The notes below the pieces were generated by a model. That model did no database searches, had not been told where the DNA came from, and saw nothing but the letters and a program-made list of their open reading frames with translations. Below are positions 13,095 through 22,322 of a stretch of DNA of 34,894 nt, one piece after another. Source of the stretch: a virus. Numbering within the stretch: the first letter of the stretch is position 1; each line of letters begins with the position of its first letter. A program made the translations under genes and the position numbers. Where the stretch lies: IMG/VR virus record IMGVR_UViG_3300013126_004881, positions 1 to 34,894 of that record; one strand, given 5' to 3'.

Positions 13095-13392
13095 AGATTT
13101 AGGGACTATTACCATTAATAATGGACCTGATAGACCTGATGATAGTATTACAAGAGCAGTTATTAGCGATTTAAATAGTAGGGCCGATCGAGGTTGGAAA
13201 AAGTATAATACCACACTCAATCAGAATAATCACGAGAATATGCTTCAGCATGCTTATGAAGAAGCCTTAGATCTAGCTCAATACTTAAAGAAAGAAATAA
13301 CGACTCTTAATACTGTTCAGGATTTAGTTAAACAGTACCCTAACGATCAAGAGTTAGGAAATAAAATAAGAGCGTTATATGGCCAAAGATAA
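13081..13392 (+). CDS. MazG/pyrophosphohydrolase-like protein
   Basis: A 103-residue all-helical protein. R-x-DRGWKKYNTTLNQNNHENMLQHAYEEALDLAQYLKKEI resembles the GxKKYGTxxDxND...WLQHAYEEALDAAxYLKK pattern of small phage dATP/dGTP- and MazG-like pyrophosphohydrolases. The EExxD core that binds Mg is represented by EEALD. It would remove non-canonical or excess dNTPs, or help set ppGpp and dNTP pools. Overlaps bind it to the zinc ribbon and the nuclease. Confidence 0.7.
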   Translation: MTWNRDLGTITINNGPDRPDDSITRAVISDLNSRADRGWKKYNTTLNQNNHENMLQHAYEEALDLAQYLKKEITTLNTVQDLVKQYPNDQELGNKIRALYGQR

Positions 13393-14248
13393 AACTGTCT
13401 CGTTTTCTCAATATCAGATCTATAAGACTTGCCCATATCAATGGTATCTATCTTACGTTAAGAAGCTACAACCCTTTAAGCCTTCTGTACATTTAATCTT
13501 CGGTACTGCCTTTCACGAGACGCTACAGAACTATTTGAAAGTAATGTTCGAGGAGTCCGCAACTGTAGCCGATAAGATACACTTACCTACTTATTTCAAA
13601 ACAAGGTTAATGGAACTGTATAAGGAAAATAGCAATCAAGGCCATTTTTCTAGTCCAGAAGAGTTAACTGAGTTTTATGAAGATGCGATCGCTATCCTAG
13701 ATTTCATTAAAAGAAAAAGAGGTTTATTTTTTAAGAAAAAAAATCATAAACTCATCGGAATAGAAATTCCTATCAACGGAATTATCGTAGAAGGTTTTGA
13801 ATCGGTAAAGATGAAAGGTTTCATAGACCTAATTATATATGACGAAATACTAGATAAGTATGTTGTTTATGATATCAAGACCTCTACTAGAGGGTGGTCT
13901 GATTATGAGAAGAAAGATCAGACTAAGATCAATCAAATACTCCTGTATAAACGTTTCTTCTCTGTTTTACGCAATGTTCCTGAAGATAAGATAGACGTGC
14001 AGTTTTTCATAGTACGTAGGAAGATCAATGAGAATCTTGAGTATGCTCCTAAGAGAGTCCAAGAATTCATACCTGCACATGGGGTAAAGAAAGTAAAAGA
14101 TGCATTCGAAGACTTACAAAATTTTGTAAAAGATGTTTTTACATCTGATGGAGAATATCAAGAAAAAGCTTATTTTAAAAATGTAGCTAAGTGTAAGTTT
14201 TGTCCCTATTTCGATAAACCAGATCTTTGCGATAGAAAAAATAGTTAA
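13379..14248 (+). CDS. PD-(D/E)XK nuclease, Cas4/RecB-like
   Basis: A 289-residue nuclease. SFSQYQIYKTCPYQWYL at the N-terminus (Cys18) and FGTAFHETLQNYL match the RecB/Cas4 start. The core has GFIDLIIYD (Asp150) and YDIKTS (Asp165, Lys167), then a QILLYKRFF helix like the RecB QxxxY motif. The C-terminus has C272-KFC275 and C284. With Cys18 these four Cys are placed as in Fe-S-containing Cas4 and AddB-type exonucleases. A 5'-3' single-strand exonuclease for recombination or end processing is the likely role. No CRISPR array is present, so a Cas4 spacer role is not supported here. Confidence 0.87.
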   Translation: MAKDKTVSFSQYQIYKTCPYQWYLSYVKKLQPFKPSVHLIFGTAFHETLQNYLKVMFEESATVADKIHLPTYFKTRLMELYKENSNQGHFSSPEELTEFYEDAIAILDFIKRKRGLFFKKKNHKLIGIEIPINGIIVEGFESVKMKGFIDLIIYDEILDKYVVYDIKTSTRGWSDYEKKDQTKINQILLYKRFFSVLRNVPEDKIDVQFFIVRRKINENLEYAPKRVQEFIPAHGVKKVKDAFEDLQNFVKDVFTSDGEYQEKAYFKNVAKCKFCPYFDKPDLCDRKNS

Positions 14249-14277
14249 CGATATATAGTTTTATATATAGACTGTAC

Positions 14278-14286
14278 TATTTATTA
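14278..14286 (+). promoter_or_regulatory. TATTTATTA motif
   Basis: An exact CTATTTATTA 30 bases after the nuclease stop and 14 bases before the next ATG. This would be the natural promoter position for the small RHH-like gene and the long glycan operon behind it. Confidence 0.45.
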
Positions 14287-14300
14287 CTAAACAAAGAATC

Positions 14301-14507
14301 ATGCATATTGGTAAAAAGGGAGATATCCTAACTACAGTTCGGCTTCAAGATGAATTATTTGAAGCTTTTAAACAAGAAGGTCCTAAGAATAAAATTACTA
14401 TGAGAAATCTCTTAGAGAGAGCTATGTTTTTATATCTTACAGACGAAGGATTTAAGAAAACTATCAACAACCAGTTAAACGCTCGCTACACTAAACCAAC
14501 AGAATAA
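14301..14507 (+). CDS. small ribbon-helix-helix-like protein
   Basis: A 68-residue protein. DILTTVRLQDELFEAFKQEGPKN-x-ITMRNLLERAMFLYLTD has the short N-terminal strand followed by two helices expected for a ribbon-helix-helix DNA-binding fold. It lies at the head of the glycan operon, just after the promoter-like motif, and could regulate it. This is inference from sequence shape. Confidence 0.6.
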   Translation: MHIGKKGDILTTVRLQDELFEAFKQEGPKNKITMRNLLERAMFLYLTDEGFKKTINNQLNARYTKPTE

Positions 14508-14512
14508 GTTAC

Positions 14513-15955
14513 ATGAAAGAAGGTTATATTCCTAGAGAGCAGAGAAAGAAAATACTTTTGCTTTCAGACGACATTCGATTTACCTCCGGGATTTCAACGA
14601 TGGCTAAAGAGATAGTTATCGGTACCTCTCATCGGTTCAACTGGGTTAACTTAGGTGCAGCCATTACGCATCCTGAAGCTGGTAAGAGACTCGATGTATG
14701 TGCAGATACTAACACCTTAGCGAAGATAGAAGATGCCTCGGTTTTCATTTATCCTAACTCAGGTTACGGATCTCCAGAAATTTTACGTCAATTAATTCAA
14801 CTCGAACAGCCTGACGCTATCGTCTTCTTTACTGATCCTAGATATTGGATCTGGCTTTTTCAAATAGAGAATGAAGTTAGAAAGAAAATTCCTATGGTGT
14901 ATCTGAACATATGGGACGACTTACCTGCTCCTCTTTATAATAAAACTTATTATGAATCTTGTGATGCATTAATGGCTATCTCAAAGCAGACTTTTAATAT
15001 TAATAAGCTAGTACTTGGGGATAAGGCTAAGGACAAAGTAATAAAATATGTTCCTCACGGTATTAACGAAGGAGTATTCTATCCCATTACTGCTGAAATG
15101 ACAGAGGACTTCAGTAAGGTTCAAGACAAGAGAAAGAAATTCTTTGGAGAAGATCAGCCTGATTTCGTTATTCTTTATAATGCACGAAACATAAGGAGAA
15201 AATGTGTACCTGATTTAATTGCCGGTTACGTTGAGTTCTGCAACCAACTACCTTTGGAAGAAGCTAAAAAATGCGCATTACTGCTCCACACTCAGCCTGT
15301 AGACGAAAACGGAACTGATCTTCCAGCAGTTATTGACCTGTTATGTGATCCAGAGAGACATAAGGTAGTATTTTCTACTGATAGAAACTCTCCCTATGAT
15401 ATGAATATCTTATATAACTGCTGTGACGTAGTAGCTCTCGCCTCTTCTAATGAAGGATGGGGACTATCACTTACTGAAGGTATGATGTGTGGTAAGCCTA
15501 TAATTGCAACAGTTACTGGAGGAATGCAAGATCAAATGAGGTTTGAAGATAAGCAAGGCAATTGGATAGATTTTGACGAAAACTTCTGTAGTAATCATTT
15601 CGGTACTTACAAGACTCACGGCAATTGGGCATTCCCAGTATTTCCTAGCAATATGAGCCTTGTAGGGTCCGTACCTACTCCTTACATCTTTGATGATAGA
15701 GCCGATTTTAGAGATATTGCTACTCAAATGTCTGCTTGTTATAAATCAGGAGAGAACTTCCGTAAGTTTATTGGAGAAGAAGCTCGAAAATGGGTTACCT
15801 CGGACGAATCAATGATGTCAGCTAGGGCTATGTGTAAGAATGTAATCGATACGCTTGAAGAGACTTTGACTAAATGGAAGCCAAGACCTAGTCACGAATT
15901 CGTTAAGATATCAAAATTACCTAAGAAAAAAATTGTACATAAGCTAACTTATTAA
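14513..15955 (+). CDS. GT4-type glycosyltransferase (GT-B fold)
   Basis: A 480-residue protein. The N-terminal domain begins KKILLLSDDIRFTSGISTMAKEI, like the donor-site glycine loop of GT4 enzymes. The C-terminal domain shows KYVPHGINEGVFYP and the E-x7-E region EGWGLSLTEGMMCGKPIIAT, which holds the nucleotide-sugar diphosphate. An insert between these motifs carries two Cys-rich stretches. It probably adds a sugar to a phage or host surface glycan; donor and acceptor are unknown. It is followed after one base by a second GT4-like enzyme. Confidence 0.87.
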   Translation: MKEGYIPREQRKKILLLSDDIRFTSGISTMAKEIVIGTSHRFNWVNLGAAITHPEAGKRLDVCADTNTLAKIEDASVFIYPNSGYGSPEILRQLIQLEQPDAIVFFTDPRYWIWLFQIENEVRKKIPMVYLNIWDDLPAPLYNKTYYESCDALMAISKQTFNINKLVLGDKAKDKVIKYVPHGINEGVFYPITAEMTEDFSKVQDKRKKFFGEDQPDFVILYNARNIRRKCVPDLIAGYVEFCNQLPLEEAKKCALLLHTQPVDENGTDLPAVIDLLCDPERHKVVFSTDRNSPYDMNILYNCCDVVALASSNEGWGLSLTEGMMCGKPIIATVTGGMQDQMRFEDKQGNWIDFDENFCSNHFGTYKTHGNWAFPVFPSNMSLVGSVPTPYIFDDRADFRDIATQMSACYKSGENFRKFIGEEARKWVTSDESMMSARAMCKNVIDTLEETLTKWKPRPSHEFVKISKLPKKKIVHKLTY

Positions 15956-15956
15956 T

Positions 15957-17270
15957 ATGAAGCAGTTTTGTGTTATTTCTGCTCCGCCAGATACTTATAG
16001 CGGTTATGGAGCTAGAGCGAGAGATTTTATAAAAGCAGTTTACGAACTAAAAAAAGATGAATGGGATATAAAAATTATATCTCAGAGATGGGGGAGTACC
16101 CCTTGGGGTTTTATAGATGATAATTTAGAAGAATGGGGATGGATTAAACCTCTTTTAATAAATAATCAGTTACCTAAGCAACCAGATGTATGGATGCAGA
16201 TCACAGTTTCCAATGAATTTCAATCTATCGGTAAAGTTAATATCGGAGTAACTGCCGGTATAGAGACTACTATATGCGATCCAGAATTTATTATAGGATG
16301 TAATAGAATGAATTTAGTTTTAGTATCATCTAATCATGCTAAAAAAGTATTTGAGAGTACTACTTATGAGCAGAGAGATAAGAATACTAACGCAGTTACT
16401 GGGATAATTAAAATACAGACCCCTGTAGAGGTATTGTTTGAGGGAGTAGATTTAAATAAATACTTCTATGTACCTAAAGAGCAATTAGAGACTACACCTC
16501 TTGTCAATGACCTAAATAGTATTTCAGAGCAATTCTGTTACTTATTTGTAGGCCATTGGCTTCCAGGAGACTTCGGCGAAGATAGAAAGAATACTAGTCT
16601 TTTGATAAAGCTATTCCTAGAATCGTTCAAAGATAAGAAAGATCAACCGGCATTGATTTTGAAAACTTCTCAAGCCGGTGCTAGTATAATGGATAGAGAT
16701 GAAGTATTGAGAAAAATAGATATAATTAGAAATAGTGTAGAGGGAAAAAAGCTGCCAAACATTTATCTCGTTCACGGTGATTTAGATGATAAGGAGATTA
16801 ATAATTTATATAATCATCCAAAAGTTAAAGCTTTTGTATCCCTAACTAAAGGAGAAGGGTTCGGTAGGCCGTTAGCTGAATTCAGTTTATCTAAAAAACC
16901 TTTAATTACCTCAGGATGGTCCGGTCATACTGATTTCCTAAATCCTGAATTTAGCATTCTACTCCCAGGGGAAGTAACCCCTGTACACCCATCAGCATTT
17001 GCAAAAGGACTAATCATAGAAGGCTCGTCTTGGTTCTCAGTTAATCATTCTGCTGCCGCTCAAGCTTTAGTTGACGTTCATAAAAATTATAGTAATTTTG
17101 AAGGACCTGCTAAGAGGCAAGCCTATAAAATTAAAAATGAATTTAACTGGGATAACATGGTCTTAGTTTTGAATGAATATCTAACGCGCTATGTTCCTAA
17201 GCAAAAAGAGCTAGTATTACCTAAGCTGAAAAAGATAGAACTTCCTAAACTTACAAAATTAACTTTATGA
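15957..17270 (+). CDS. second GT4-type glycosyltransferase
   Basis: A 437-residue GT-B protein. It opens SAPPDTYSGYGARARDFIKAV, has VEVLFEGVDLNKYFY before the linker, and has the E-x7-E motif EGFGRPLAEFSLSKKPLITS with SGHTDFL. The overall order of motifs is like the upstream GT, suggesting an old duplication. A Lys/Leu/Pro-rich tail (LPKLKKIELPKLTKLTL) is unusual and may be an interaction peptide; the upstream GT ends similarly (SKLPKKKIVHKLTY). Confidence 0.84.
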   Translation: MKQFCVISAPPDTYSGYGARARDFIKAVYELKKDEWDIKIISQRWGSTPWGFIDDNLEEWGWIKPLLINNQLPKQPDVWMQITVSNEFQSIGKVNIGVTAGIETTICDPEFIIGCNRMNLVLVSSNHAKKVFESTTYEQRDKNTNAVTGIIKIQTPVEVLFEGVDLNKYFYVPKEQLETTPLVNDLNSISEQFCYLFVGHWLPGDFGEDRKNTSLLIKLFLESFKDKKDQPALILKTSQAGASIMDRDEVLRKIDIIRNSVEGKKLPNIYLVHGDLDDKEINNLYNHPKVKAFVSLTKGEGFGRPLAEFSLSKKPLITSGWSGHTDFLNPEFSILLPGEVTPVHPSAFAKGLIIEGSSWFSVNHSAAAQALVDVHKNYSNFEGPAKRQAYKIKNEFNWDNMVLVLNEYLTRYVPKQKELVLPKLKKIELPKLTKLTL

Positions 17271-17509
17271 CATCTAAAGAATTTACTACCTGGTTAAAAG
17301 GATTTTCCAAAGCAGCTAATTCATATAATATTACTCCCGAGCAATGGGATACTATTTTAGAAGAACTTAATAAAGTACAGGATACGATTTCCTTTCCTGA
17401 CTACAATCCTAAACCGAATGTAACATCAGACGTACCCGAAGCTATTAAGATTTGGTATTCTACCAACACTAACCTACTTACAAAAGATAAAACGCTACTC
17501 AATGACTGA
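17267..17509 (+). CDS. small unknown protein inside the glycan operon
   Basis: An 80-residue protein (TTWLKGFSKAANSYNITPEQWDTILEELNKV near the start, helical; polar second half). No family was recognised. It overlaps the upstream stop by ATGA and the downstream start by eight bases, so it is translated with the cluster. Similar TTWLxGFxxA-x-WDxIxxxL proteins occur, as I recall, in other large phages. Confidence 0.62.
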   Translation: MTSKEFTTWLKGFSKAANSYNITPEQWDTILEELNKVQDTISFPDYNPKPNVTSDVPEAIKIWYSTNTNLLTKDKTLLND

Positions 17510-17945
17510 TCAGATGGCAATATGCCCTAAATGCGGATGCGATGGCTGCTACGTAACACCCGTAAACGAAACTAAATTTAATTATTTTTGCTGGGGATGT
17601 GGCTTTCAAACTAACGATCTAATGAAGCAAGGAGAGTTTAATTTCGAAGAATACGAAGAAACAATACCTGAACTTTATAAAGATATTAAATTTGTAGATA
17701 ATCAAGAGAGAGTATGGTATCCAATTAGTATTAACATATCTGATAGAGGTACTGTTTTTCTGAATGGGAAGACTAAAGAAGAAACGCAATGGTCGGCTAT
17801 TAAAGTAATTCCTTTAACCGAGGAAGAAAAAAAACAACCGAAGTATAAAAATCAATCCTATAAATCTGACGCCAAATCAATCAAACACTTTGGAAGTGAT
17901 TTTATAGAAGCGTGCGATTATATTGGAGTATTTAACCAAGAATAA
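17502..17945 (+). CDS. zinc-ribbon protein
   Basis: A 147-residue protein. The N-terminal CPKCGCDGC and CWGCGF pairs form a zinc ribbon, followed by an acidic stretch and a C-terminal domain with YPISINISDRGTVFLNG. I recognise no wider family. It sits between glycosyltransferases but looks unrelated to sugar chemistry; it may be a regulatory or structural passenger. It meets the next start in a one-base overlap (TAATG). Confidence 0.68.
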   Translation: MTDQMAICPKCGCDGCYVTPVNETKFNYFCWGCGFQTNDLMKQGEFNFEEYEETIPELYKDIKFVDNQERVWYPISINISDRGTVFLNGKTKEETQWSAIKVIPLTEEEKKQPKYKNQSYKSDAKSIKHFGSDFIEACDYIGVFNQE

Positions 17946-18562
17946 TGTTCAGAATAAGTTACGCTGTTACTGCACATAACGAGCACGAAGAATTAGCCCG
18001 TCTACTCGATCAGCTAGATAGAGGCATTAGAGACGTAGATGAAGTAGTTATTCAAGTCGACACTACTGTGACTGAAGAAGTACTAGAAGTTATAAGTAAG
18101 TTTCCGGCATTTTCTCTATGGCAGTTTCCATTGAAGGGCAACTTTGCTGCATTCAAGAATAATTTGAAAAGCAAATGTACTGGAGAATGGATATTCCAGA
18201 TCGATGCAGATGAATATCTATACCCTGAACTATTATTGAACTTACCTGAAATATTAGCTGCAAATCCTACTGTAGATCTTTTCTTGGTACCTAGAATAAA
18301 TTTAGTAGAAGGTCTAACTCAAGAGCATATTCAAAAATGGAGATGGCATGTAAACGATAACGGCTATGTTAACTTCCCTGATTACCAAACAAGAATACTC
18401 CAGAACTCCCCGAAGATTAGCTGGGTAAGTAAAGTACACGAAGTAATTATTGGCCACAGTAATTATGTTATGCTTCCTGCAACTGAAGAGTATTGCTTGA
18501 TACATAAAAAAGGAATAGAAAGACAAGAAAGACAGAATGCTTTTTATAATACATTTCAATGA
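17945..18562 (+). CDS. GT2-type glycosyltransferase
   Basis: A 205-residue GT-A enzyme. RISYAVTAHNEHEELARLLDQL starts the nucleotide-binding fold, and WIFQIDADEYLYPEL carries the D-x-D metal motif. KWRWHVNDNGYVNFPDYQTRIL and KVHEVIIGH match the WaaE/SunS-like GT2 group. Compared with a typical GT2 of 250 or more residues it is short at the C-terminus. It overlaps the following gene by ATGA. Confidence 0.85.
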   Translation: MFRISYAVTAHNEHEELARLLDQLDRGIRDVDEVVIQVDTTVTEEVLEVISKFPAFSLWQFPLKGNFAAFKNNLKSKCTGEWIFQIDADEYLYPELLLNLPEILAANPTVDLFLVPRINLVEGLTQEHIQKWRWHVNDNGYVNFPDYQTRILQNSPKISWVSKVHEVIIGHSNYVMLPATEEYCLIHKKGIERQERQNAFYNTFQ

Positions 18563-19491
18563 AAAGTTTAAAAGTAGCTATATACGAATCGTTAGATCAT
18601 TTCGTTCCTGGAGGAGTTGGGTGGTATGAAGGACTGGAAAACCTAGGACACGACCCTTATATTCTAGAATTTAAACATGATTTGAACGCATACGAGCTTC
18701 CTGAAAGTCCAGATCTCCTGGTTATAATGGGAATAACTCCTGAGATGTTAATACCTATTTTGACGTTTAAAGACAAACATCAAAGTACTAAAATAATTGT
18801 TAATTTCTTTGGCTTTAAAGACTACTTTTTGAGATTAAAAGGGGTAGTAGATCTTTGGATAGAGCCATTTATGAAGCATGAATATGTTAAGAGAAAGTTC
18901 GAAGAAAACGGACTGTCGGTAGCATTCTTACCTCTAGCAGCTACTGAAAGCATTTACCATAAAACTGTAAACGAATTTAGTAAAACCTACGATGTAAGCT
19001 TTGTAGGAGGATTTGGAGGCCAAGGACACGGCTACAGACATCAGGATGCTTATTTATTTCCGGTAATCGATAGAGGGTATAAAGGTTTCTTTGGCGGCTT
19101 TCATTACAGAGGTATAAACTATCCAACTGTTAAATACTCTTTTTTAAATGAAGTATATAACGCTACTAAAGTAAATTTGAACTTCCATTACGAGCAACAA
19201 AAAAGAGAGCAGTTAGACCAAGAAGGATTTAAGTTAGATTTTAATACTAGGGTTTATGAAATAGCACTAAGTAATAATTTCCAAATAAGCGATCATCCCG
19301 AGGTATTAAATGTTTTTGATGGGGCTATTCCTTATATTTCAAAAGAAGATTGGATAGACGCTATTGACTTTTACTTAGATAAACCAGATCTAAGAGCGGA
19401 GCTAGCATTAAGAGCAAATCAAATATGTCTCGAAAAGCATACGTGGAAACAAAGAATGATAGAATTTTTCAATATACTTTCAAATAAGTAA
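18559..19491 (+). CDS. CgeB-like glycosyltransferase (GT-B fold)
   Basis: A 310-residue protein. The C-terminal part matches the CgeB / glycosyl-transferase 1_2 pattern: LDFNTRVYEIALSNNFQISDH, then PEVLNVFDGAIPYISKEDW and ALRANQICLEKHTWKQRM. The N-terminal half has SFVGGFGGQGHGYR, a probable donor loop. It transfers sugar from an unknown activated donor. Confidence 0.75.
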   Translation: MKSLKVAIYESLDHFVPGGVGWYEGLENLGHDPYILEFKHDLNAYELPESPDLLVIMGITPEMLIPILTFKDKHQSTKIIVNFFGFKDYFLRLKGVVDLWIEPFMKHEYVKRKFEENGLSVAFLPLAATESIYHKTVNEFSKTYDVSFVGGFGGQGHGYRHQDAYLFPVIDRGYKGFFGGFHYRGINYPTVKYSFLNEVYNATKVNLNFHYEQQKREQLDQEGFKLDFNTRVYEIALSNNFQISDHPEVLNVFDGAIPYISKEDWIDAIDFYLDKPDLRAELALRANQICLEKHTWKQRMIEFFNILSNK

Positions 19492-19492
19492 T

Positions 19493-20128
19493 ATGACTAC
19501 AGTAACATACGATACTACTGCCTTTCCGTTTAAAGAGGCTATTGAAAAACTATTTGAAGTCAACGACCTTGCTTCATTAAATGATAAAGTAGATGTATTT
19601 AAGAGAGAAAATGATCAAAGTACAAAGTATCATAAAGCTTTCTACGAGTGGGCACGTACAGATTTATTCGAAAAGCTCTACGATCATTTTATTCTCGAAG
19701 TAGTTAAACCTTTATATGGCGAACAGATAGTATATCAAGCAATACCTACCTTCAGAGTTGCTTACCCTAATAATATTGCCGTTGGTGAGTTTCACAAGGA
19801 TAAACATTACAGAGATGTTAAATGGGCAGGAGAAGTAGATGAAGATAATTTCTTCTTACCTTTTACTGAGGCCTTCGATACTAATACTATTTGGGTAGAA
19901 TCTAAAGAAGATAAAGGTGATTATCTACCTATAGAGTGTAAGTATGGAGAATTGGTACAGTGGGATGGTGCCAATCTAAGACATGGAAATAAAATTAATA
20001 CAACAGGTAAATGCCGAGTTAGTGTAGACTTTAGGGTTATGACTTACTCTAGATACAAGCCAAGTGAACATGGTTCAATAAATACTAAAACTAAATTCCA
20101 GATAGGAGGCTACTATAAAACAATTTAA
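19493..20128 (+). CDS. StrG-like cupin/2OG oxygenase-type protein
   Basis: A 211-residue protein resembling the streptomycin biosynthesis protein StrG. EFHKDKHYRD holds H101-x-D103, LRHGNKIN holds the distal H164, and SVDFRVM holds R181. The H-x-D...H...R layout is that of Fe(II)/2-oxoglutarate dioxygenases. The likely job is oxidising or hydroxylating a sugar or glycan; the substrate is unknown. Its place among glycosyltransferases supports a carbohydrate role. Confidence 0.75.
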   Translation: MTTVTYDTTAFPFKEAIEKLFEVNDLASLNDKVDVFKRENDQSTKYHKAFYEWARTDLFEKLYDHFILEVVKPLYGEQIVYQAIPTFRVAYPNNIAVGEFHKDKHYRDVKWAGEVDEDNFFLPFTEAFDTNTIWVESKEDKGDYLPIECKYGELVQWDGANLRHGNKINTTGKCRVSVDFRVMTYSRYKPSEHGSINTKTKFQIGGYYKTI

Positions 20129-20135
20129 TAAGTTA

Positions 20136-20909
20136 ATGAGTAAACAGAATAGATTTATAATAATAACACCGTGTTATAATGTAGAGCCTTATGTTCAACA
20201 GAATATATACATGAATAAATTTCAGACGTATAAAAACTGTCTATATGTCTATATTGACGACTGTTCTAAAGATACAACCTATTCAACTTTAAAAAACTTA
20301 TCTGAAGGAGATTCAAGATTTTCAATACTCCAGAATGGAGAAGGAGGTAGTCAAGCTAAAACCTACATGTTTGGAATAGAGTATTTAGAAAAAAATAATC
20401 TCATCAAAGATCATGATATTATAGTTGAAATAGACGGCGACGATTGGCTATCAAGTGTTTTTGTTTTTGACTATTTAAATGACATATACCAAGACGAAAA
20501 TATATGGATGACTTACGGACAGTATCAAATCTACCCTACAGGAAAGGTAGGGGGACATTACCATCAAGAGATTAATAAATCTATAGACGATGCTAACTTA
20601 CATAGAAAGTATCCGTTCCCGTACTCTCATTTAAAGACTTATAAGTATTGGCTTTTTAATAAGATCAACAGGCAACATTTAATTGATTTAGAGACGCAAG
20701 AATACTTTTCAGCTGCCTGGGACCATGTACTATGTTTACCTATGGTTGAAATGGCCGGAAAAAAGCATACGGTTATGTGTGAAGATATTCTTTATATTCT
20801 AAATAGGTCTGAAGATTTAAATAATGAATCTAAGACTAGGTTGAATCATCAAAAAAATATCGAAGCATCTATAAGAAATTTAAGTCCGTATACTAAATTA
20901 TTAAAATGA
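20136..20909 (+). CDS. GT2-type glycosyltransferase
   Basis: A 257-residue GT-A enzyme. RFIIITPCYNVEPYVQQNI and VYIDDCSKDTTYSTLKNL are the N-terminal nucleotide-binding motifs, and IVEIDGDDWLSS contains the catalytic D-G-D-D. AWDHVLCLPMVEMAGK lies at the acceptor side. It overlaps the methyltransferase downstream by ATGA. Confidence 0.9.
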   Translation: MSKQNRFIIITPCYNVEPYVQQNIYMNKFQTYKNCLYVYIDDCSKDTTYSTLKNLSEGDSRFSILQNGEGGSQAKTYMFGIEYLEKNNLIKDHDIIVEIDGDDWLSSVFVFDYLNDIYQDENIWMTYGQYQIYPTGKVGGHYHQEINKSIDDANLHRKYPFPYSHLKTYKYWLFNKINRQHLIDLETQEYFSAAWDHVLCLPMVEMAGKKHTVMCEDILYILNRSEDLNNESKTRLNHQKNIEASIRNLSPYTKLLK

Positions 20910-21499
20910 CTCCTAGAGAAAAGCAATATTGGCATTCTTTATTTTTACAAAGTGGAGGAGATCAAAAGTTTCTTTTTGATTTTCAATTAAACGAAAGTAG
21001 TACTGTTTTTGATATCGGCTCATTTGACGGGGAGTATTTTAAAATATTATATGCTAGATACTCTTGTACTATTCACGCATTTGAACCTGTAAACTCATAC
21101 TATAGTAGTTGTTTAGAATCATTACCTGATAGAGTAAAATTAAATAATTATGCAATTGGTAAAGGTAATGATAGTTTTTTTATAAGCTTAGCAGGAAATG
21201 CATCAAGTGCTTTTCTAGATGGAGGCGAAAAGATAGAATGTAAAAAAATTGACTTTAATACTTACGTTAAAGATGAAGGAATAAATCAAATAGACCTCTT
21301 AAAAGTAAACTGCGAAGGAGGTGAGTATGAGCTTTTAGAGACGATTATCGAAAATGATTGGCTTTCAAATATTGATAACATAATTATTCAATTTCATATT
21401 TTTTCCAGTATACCTATTGAAAAAAGGCAAAGAATAGTTGATGAGATTCAAAAAACTCATGAAGTAGTTTTTTCCTTTCCTTACGTATGGGAGGGTTGA
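20906..21499 (+). CDS. FkbM-family methyltransferase
   Basis: A 197-residue SAM-dependent methyltransferase. VFDIGSFDGEYFKIL is the SAM-binding motif I, followed by HAFEPVNSYY, then IDLLKVNCEGGEYELLE and IIIQFHIFSS, which are hallmarks of the FkbM family. It probably O-methylates a sugar of the glycan. O-methyl sugars are common caps on surface polysaccharides. Confidence 0.88.
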   Translation: MTPREKQYWHSLFLQSGGDQKFLFDFQLNESSTVFDIGSFDGEYFKILYARYSCTIHAFEPVNSYYSSCLESLPDRVKLNNYAIGKGNDSFFISLAGNASSAFLDGGEKIECKKIDFNTYVKDEGINQIDLLKVNCEGGEYELLETIIENDWLSNIDNIIIQFHIFSSIPIEKRQRIVDEIQKTHEVVFSFPYVWEG

Positions 21500-21520
21500 A
21501 AAAGAAAATAAAATATATTA

Positions 21521-22321
21521 ATGAAATTTATATCATGTGATTTACTAGGTCCTGGTGACGGTAAAGCTAATTTTGGATTATGCAATCAAATGTTTCAGGT
21601 CGCAGCTCTTTATAGCCACGCCAAGGACTTTAACCTTAATATAACTTTCCCTCAAATAAAACTACCTTCTTATGGAGGTTACGATAAAAATATTTTCTCA
21701 AGAATCAACACTGAGGATATCGATCAAAGTACATTTCTATACTTAGAGCTACCGTTCGGATATCATAAACTCGTATCTCAAGATGGCATAACCTATAGGG
21801 GGTATATGCAATCGGAAAAATACTTTTCACACAATCGCTCGTTTATTTTAGATTTATTTGCTCCTACAGTAGAGATAGGCAGCTATATCAAGAGTAAATA
21901 TAAAAATATACTGGAAAGTAATAGCTTATCTATTCATATCCGTAGAGGAGATTATGTTAATTTACCAGACTATCATCCTCTTATAGGAGTAGAATATTAT
22001 ACAGAAGCAGCTAATCACATAACTAGTAAAGTACCTATAGATAGCTATGTTATATTCAGCGATGATATAGAATACTGTAAGAAATTATTTGGAGATGCAA
22101 AGGAAATAACTTATATTATAGGAGAAGAAGATTATATCGATTTATATCTAATGTCATTTTGTAAGCATAATATAATAACTAACTCTACGTTTAGCTGGTG
22201 GGGAGCATGGCTCAATCAAAATCCTGATAAAATAGTAGTAGCTCCGAAGCAATGGTTCGGTCCTGCAAAATCGACCTTAGATACTAGAGATTTAATACCT
22301 GAAACTTGGATAAAATTATAA
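21521..22321 (+). CDS. GT11 alpha-1,2-fucosyltransferase
   Basis: A 266-residue enzyme. FGLCNQMFQVAALYSHAK is the N-terminal GT11 block. SIHIRRGDYV (His139 to Tyr145) is the HxRRGDY motif that contacts GDP-fucose, and NSTFSWWGAWLNQNPDKIVVAPKQWF is the C-terminal block. It transfers L-fucose from GDP-Fuc in alpha-1,2 linkage, usually to galactose. The GDP-mannose 4,6-dehydratase at 24663 makes the precursor of GDP-fucose; the second enzyme (GDP-fucose synthase) is not in the window and may be host-supplied. Confidence 0.92.
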   Translation: MKFISCDLLGPGDGKANFGLCNQMFQVAALYSHAKDFNLNITFPQIKLPSYGGYDKNIFSRINTEDIDQSTFLYLELPFGYHKLVSQDGITYRGYMQSEKYFSHNRSFILDLFAPTVEIGSYIKSKYKNILESNSLSIHIRRGDYVNLPDYHPLIGVEYYTEAANHITSKVPIDSYVIFSDDIEYCKKLFGDAKEITYIIGEEDYIDLYLMSFCKHNIITNSTFSWWGAWLNQNPDKIVVAPKQWFGPAKSTLDTRDLIPETWIKL

Positions 22322-22322
22322 T

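Noticed and set aside
13379-14248. Cas4 linked to a CRISPR system
   Set aside because: No repeat-spacer array or other cas gene is visible. The nuclease is better read as a phage recombination or end-processing enzyme.
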